Below, in pieces: positions 6,505 to 8,577 of a stretch of 8,577 nt of DNA. The translations under genes and the position numbers were made by a program. The notes below the pieces were generated by a model. That model did not search any database and was not told where the DNA came from. It saw only the letters and a list, made by a program, of their open reading frames with translations. How positions within the stretch are numbered: the first letter of the stretch is position 1; every line of letters starts with the position of its first letter. Source of the stretch: a bacterium (GTDB lineage Bacteria > JAUVQV01 > DATDCY01); contig DATDCY010000004.1 of assembly GCA_036524115.1 (NCBI GenBank), positions 1 to 8,577 of the forward strand, given 5' to 3'.

Positions 6505-6524
6505 CGATCGCGGCCGATCGCGGC
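6505..6524 (+). repeat. Tandem 10-bp direct repeat in an intergenic gap
   Basis: CGATCGCGGC occurs twice head to tail, 9 bases upstream of the -35 box of the glycosyltransferase promoter. Its position could suit an upstream regulator site. Two copies of a GC-rich decamer are weak evidence for function. Confidence 0.4.
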
Positions 6525-6532
6525 CGCCGTCC

Positions 6533-6561
6533 TTGACATCGCCCCCCCGTGCCGGGAGAAT
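6533..6561 (+). promoter_or_regulatory. Sigma-70-type promoter for the glycosyltransferase pair
   Basis: A perfect TTGACA (6533-6538) is separated by 17 bases from GAGAAT (6556-6561, four of six consensus bases). The transcript would start near 6568, giving a leader of about 75 bases that contains a GC-rich palindrome (6576-6589). The spacer holds a run of seven C residues, so the -10 side is less convincing than the -35. Confidence 0.55.
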
Positions 6562-6643
6562 CCACACGCTGCGGACGGCGGCGCCGCCGCGGGGAGCGTC
6601 GAGCCAGTCGGCCCGTCGGCGACGGAAGCTGGGGGAAGCGCCC

Positions 6644-7669
6644 ATGACGGGCAGGTCCGGGTCTTCTGTGGCGGGTGCCGGCTGGGAGCGATTGCAGGTG
6701 GCGGTGGTCATACCCTGCTACCGCGTGCGCGAGACGGTGCTCGCCGTCGTCCGCGCCGTCCCCCCGGCGGTGGCGGCGATCTACGTGGTCGACGACTGCT
6801 GCCCCGAGGGGAGCGGTCGGCTCGTGCACGAGGGCGTCGGCGACCCGCGCGTCCGGGTCCTCTTCAACGAGCGCAACCTCGGGGTGGGCGGCGCGACGCT
6901 CGCCGGCTTCCGGCGGGCGCTGGAGGAGGGCGCGGACGTCATCGTCAAGATCGACGGGGACGGGCAGATGGACCCGGCGCTCCTGCCGCACTTCGTCGCG
7001 CCGATCGCCGCAGGGCACGCCGACTACACGAAGGGCAACCGTTTCTTCAACCTCGAGGACGTCGCGGCGATGCCGCGGGCGCGGCTGGCCGGGAACGCCG
7101 TCCTGTCGTTCGTCGCGAAGCTCTCCGGGGGGTACTGGAACATCTTCGACCCGACGAACGGCTACGTTGCCATCCATGCCCGCGTCTTCGCGTGGCTGCC
7201 TGCCGGCAAGATCGACCCGGGGTACTTCTTCGAGACCGATATGCTCTTTCGCCTCAACACGCTGCGGGCGGTGGTGGCGGACATCCCGATGCGGGCGGTC
7301 TACGGCGGCGCGGCGAGCAGCCTGCGGCTGCCGCGCGAGGCGGTGCGCTTCGCCGCCGGCCACGCGCGGAACTTCGCGCGCCGGATCTTTTACAACTATT
7401 TCCTGCGGGACTTCAACTTCGCCTCGCTGGAACTGGTGCTCGGCTCCCTCCTGGTGCTCTTCGGCGGCGTCTTCGGGGCCATGAAGTGGTGGCAGGGCTC
7501 GGTGCACGACGTCTTCGCCAGCAGCGGGACCGTCATGCTCTCAGCGCTGCCGGTCATCCTCGGCGCGATGCTCCTGCTGGCGTTCATCGGGCACGACATC
7601 CAGTCGGTCCCGCGCGACCCGATCCACGGGCGGCTGCCGCGCGGCCCGGCACGACACCGGGCGGGGTGA
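6644..7669 (+). CDS. Membrane-anchored family 2 glycosyltransferase (polyprenyl-phosphate sugar type)
   Basis: A 341-residue GT2 enzyme with a GT-A fold, expected to move a sugar from a nucleotide donor to a lipid carrier on the cytoplasmic face of the inner membrane. The ATG at 6644 has GGGGGA 7 bases upstream. The frame runs open further upstream, but that part is a shadow of the FGE-domain gene and the promoter gap. Motifs in order: VVIPCY (21-26) and VVDD (48-51) of the nucleotide-binding half; NLGVGGA (78-84); DGDGQMDP (104-111), with the DxD-type metal and nucleotide site; KGNRF (130-134); DPTNGY (169-174); and FFETDML (195-201). Two transmembrane segments follow, about 263-280 and 297-315, and the ending DIQSVPRDPIH is typical of DPM1/ArnC-like bacterial GT2 proteins with a C-terminal anchor. 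The next gene begins 7 bases on and encodes a GT-C enzyme that would use a lipid-linked sugar, so the pair makes sense as donor synthase and transferase. The actual sugar cannot be read from the sequence. Confidence 0.92.
   Translation: MTGRSGSSVAGAGWERLQVAVVIPCYRVRETVLAVVRAVPPAVAAIYVVDDCCPEGSGRLVHEGVGDPRVRVLFNERNLGVGGATLAGFRRALEEGADVIVKIDGDGQMDPALLPHFVAPIAAGHADYTKGNRFFNLEDVAAMPRARLAGNAVLSFVAKLSGGYWNIFDPTNGYVAIHARVFAWLPAGKIDPGYFFETDMLFRLNTLRAVVADIPMRAVYGGAASSLRLPREAVRFAAGHARNFARRIFYNYFLRDFNFASLELVLGSLLVLFGGVFGAMKWWQGSVHDVFASSGTVMLSALPVILGAMLLLAFIGHDIQSVPRDPIHGRLPRGPARHRAG
7663..7669 (+). promoter_or_regulatory. Ribosome binding site for the GTG start at 7677, overlapping the upstream stop
   Basis: GGGGTGA, which contains the stop codon of the glycosyltransferase gene, lies 7 bases before GTG at 7677 and can pair with the 16S anti-Shine-Dalgarno sequence with one G-U wobble. 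A better-matching GGAGGTGA (7673-7680) overlaps the GTG itself and would only serve a start further downstream, where no ATG or GTG sits at a suitable distance. Confidence 0.5.
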
Positions 7670-7676
7670 GCCGGAG

Positions 7677-8577
7677 GTGAAACGGGGGCGGCTGCTGATC
7701 GCGCTCGCCGTGCTGGCGGCCCTGGCGGCCGCGGTCTACGGCGGGACGCTGCGTTACCCGTTCGTCTTCGACGACCACCACACGGTCGTCGACAACCAGA
7801 AGATCCGCGACCCGGCCAACGTGCTGAAGTTCTTTGTCATGTCCGACATGCTCGACGAGCGCTACCTGCAGATTGGCTTGTACCGGCCAGTGCTGTTCGC
7901 CACCTATGCGCTGAACTACCTCGCCTCCGGCCTCGACCCGGCGCCGTGGCGCCTGACGAACCTCGCGCTCCACGTGGCCGGGTCCCTCCTGCTGTTCCTC
8001 GTGCTGCAGCGGCTGTGCGCCCTGCGCGGGAGGGACCCCTGGCCCTGGTCGCTGCTGGCGGCGGCGGCGTTCGCCGCGCACCCCGTGCAGTCCGAGGCGG
8101 TCGTCTACAACGCCGCGCGCAGCGCGCTGCTGATGGCGGTGTTCGCCCTCGCGGCGGTCCTGTTGCTGCTGCGCCACCTCGCGACCGGGCGCGGCGCGTG
8201 GCTCGCCGGCTCGACCCTGGCCTACGTCCTGGCCGTCTTCACCAAGGAAACGGCGCTGCCGTTCGCCGGCGTGCTCGTCCTGCTCGCGCTCGCCGGCGCG
8301 CGCGAGCACGGCTCACCCGTCGCCGGCCGCTGGCGGCTCCCGGCCGCCCTCTTCGGGTCGGTGGCCGTCGGCAACGCCGCGCTGCGGGCCGCGATCATCG
8401 CGAACGCACCGCAGCGCTACATCTTCCATTCGGGGACCGGCGCGGGCGACTACCTGGCGCACTGGGCCACGGAGCTCGCGGTGCTCCCGCGCTACCTCGG
8501 GCTGGTCGTGGCGCCCTTCGGCCTGAGCGTGGACCACGCCGCGCCCGCCGGCGCCGGGCCCGCCCTCGCGCTGGGCG
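7677..8577 (+). CDS. GT-C superfamily, TMTC-like integral membrane glycosyltransferase (3' end cut off)
   Basis: The first 300 codons of a multi-pass membrane protein, open to the window edge. GTG at 7677 gives a Lys2-Arg3 n-region and a first membrane segment (6-22). Next comes the loop FVFDDHHTVVDN (29-40), whose Asp32-Asp33 match the catalytic acidic residues in the first external loop of PMT and other GT-C enzymes. Further TMTC-like signatures are YRPVLFATYALNY (69-81), LTNLALHVAGSLLLF (93-107), HPVQSEAVVYNAARSALL (135-152), FTKETALP (188-195) and LPRYLGLVVAPFGLSVDH (270-287). Hydrophobic helices are visible at about 98-113, 125-135, 149-166, 176-189, 194-207 and 222-234. Such proteins take sugar from a polyprenyl-phosphate donor and transfer it on the external side of the membrane; related proteins often carry TPR repeats after the membrane domain, which would lie beyond this window. 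It forms an operon with the GT2 gene. The start codon choice is less certain than the family. Confidence 0.85.
   Translation, partial: MKRGRLLIALAVLAALAAAVYGGTLRYPFVFDDHHTVVDNQKIRDPANVLKFFVMSDMLDERYLQIGLYRPVLFATYALNYLASGLDPAPWRLTNLALHVAGSLLLFLVLQRLCALRGRDPWPWSLLAAAAFAAHPVQSEAVVYNAARSALLMAVFALAAVLLLLRHLATGRGAWLAGSTLAYVLAVFTKETALPFAGVLVLLALAGAREHGSPVAGRWRLPAALFGSVAVGNAALRAAIIANAPQRYIFHSGTGAGDYLAHWATELAVLPRYLGLVVAPFGLSVDHAAPAGAGPALALG

Noticed and set aside
6576-6589. 14-bp perfect palindrome in the leader of the GT2 gene
   Set aside because: It is made only of G and C in a GC-rich leader and has no loop or matching second site, so chance is a sufficient explanation.
5693-6643. Upstream extension of the GT2 frame across the FGE-domain gene
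   Set aside because: That stretch is the shadow frame of the FGE-sulfatase domain gene plus the intergenic promoter; GT2 motifs begin only after the ATG at 6644.
7584-8309. Minus-strand open frame of about 240 codons at the right edge
   Set aside because: It is Gln/Arg/Gly-rich with no recognisable domain; the plus strand has conserved GT-C/TMTC-like motifs throughout.

Overview
This is a very GC-rich window (GC well above half, judged by eye) carrying six protein genes. Two are large multiheme c-type cytochromes with 14 and 15 CXXCH heme-binding motifs. Heme-rich secreted cytochromes, exported thiol-disulfide oxidoreductases, a lipoprotein-like FGE-sulfatase domain protein and a GT2 plus TMTC-like glycosyltransferase pair point to a Gram-negative, respiring, probably metal- or mineral-cycling bacterium. 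A high-GC deltaproteobacterial lineage (Desulfuromonadota, Desulfobacterota or Myxococcota-like) is my best guess. It rests on gene content only, and no marker gene is present.

Layout. Bases 1-2202 (+) hold a 14-heme cytochrome whose start codon lies before the window; only the end of its signal peptide is visible. A 141-base convergent gap (2203-2343) contains a perfect 14-bp hairpin that probably ends transcription from both sides. On the minus strand, reading right to left, come a TlpA/ResA-like thioredoxin-fold protein (4714-5238, GTG start), a second TlpA-like protein 13 bases downstream (4143-4700), and after 155 bases a 15-heme cytochrome (2344-3987). The cytochrome has its own near-consensus promoter in that gap. 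A divergent promoter region (5239-5375) separates this block from a plus-strand lipoprotein-like protein with an FGE-sulfatase domain (5376-6467). After a 176-base gap with another TTGACA promoter come a membrane-anchored GT2 glycosyltransferase (6644-7669) and, 7 bases later, a GT-C/TMTC-like integral membrane glycosyltransferase (7677 to the window end, incomplete).

How the genes may work together. The central theme is export and maturation of extracytoplasmic heme proteins. The two thioredoxin-like proteins carry signal peptides and CxxC sites (CSSC and CGSC). They are placed to keep CXXCH cysteines reduced for heme attachment, or to handle other envelope disulfides. The two cytochromes together present 29 hemes in about 4 kb and would act as electron conduits in the periplasm or at the cell surface. 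Both have regular internal repeats: seven two-heme units in the first, and one heme followed by a 4-3-4-3 block series in the second. The GT2/TMTC-like pair probably glycosylates lipids or proteins on the outer side of the inner membrane and is a separate unit. No mobile element, RNA gene or CRISPR array was seen, and no gene-free stretch exceeds 176 bases.
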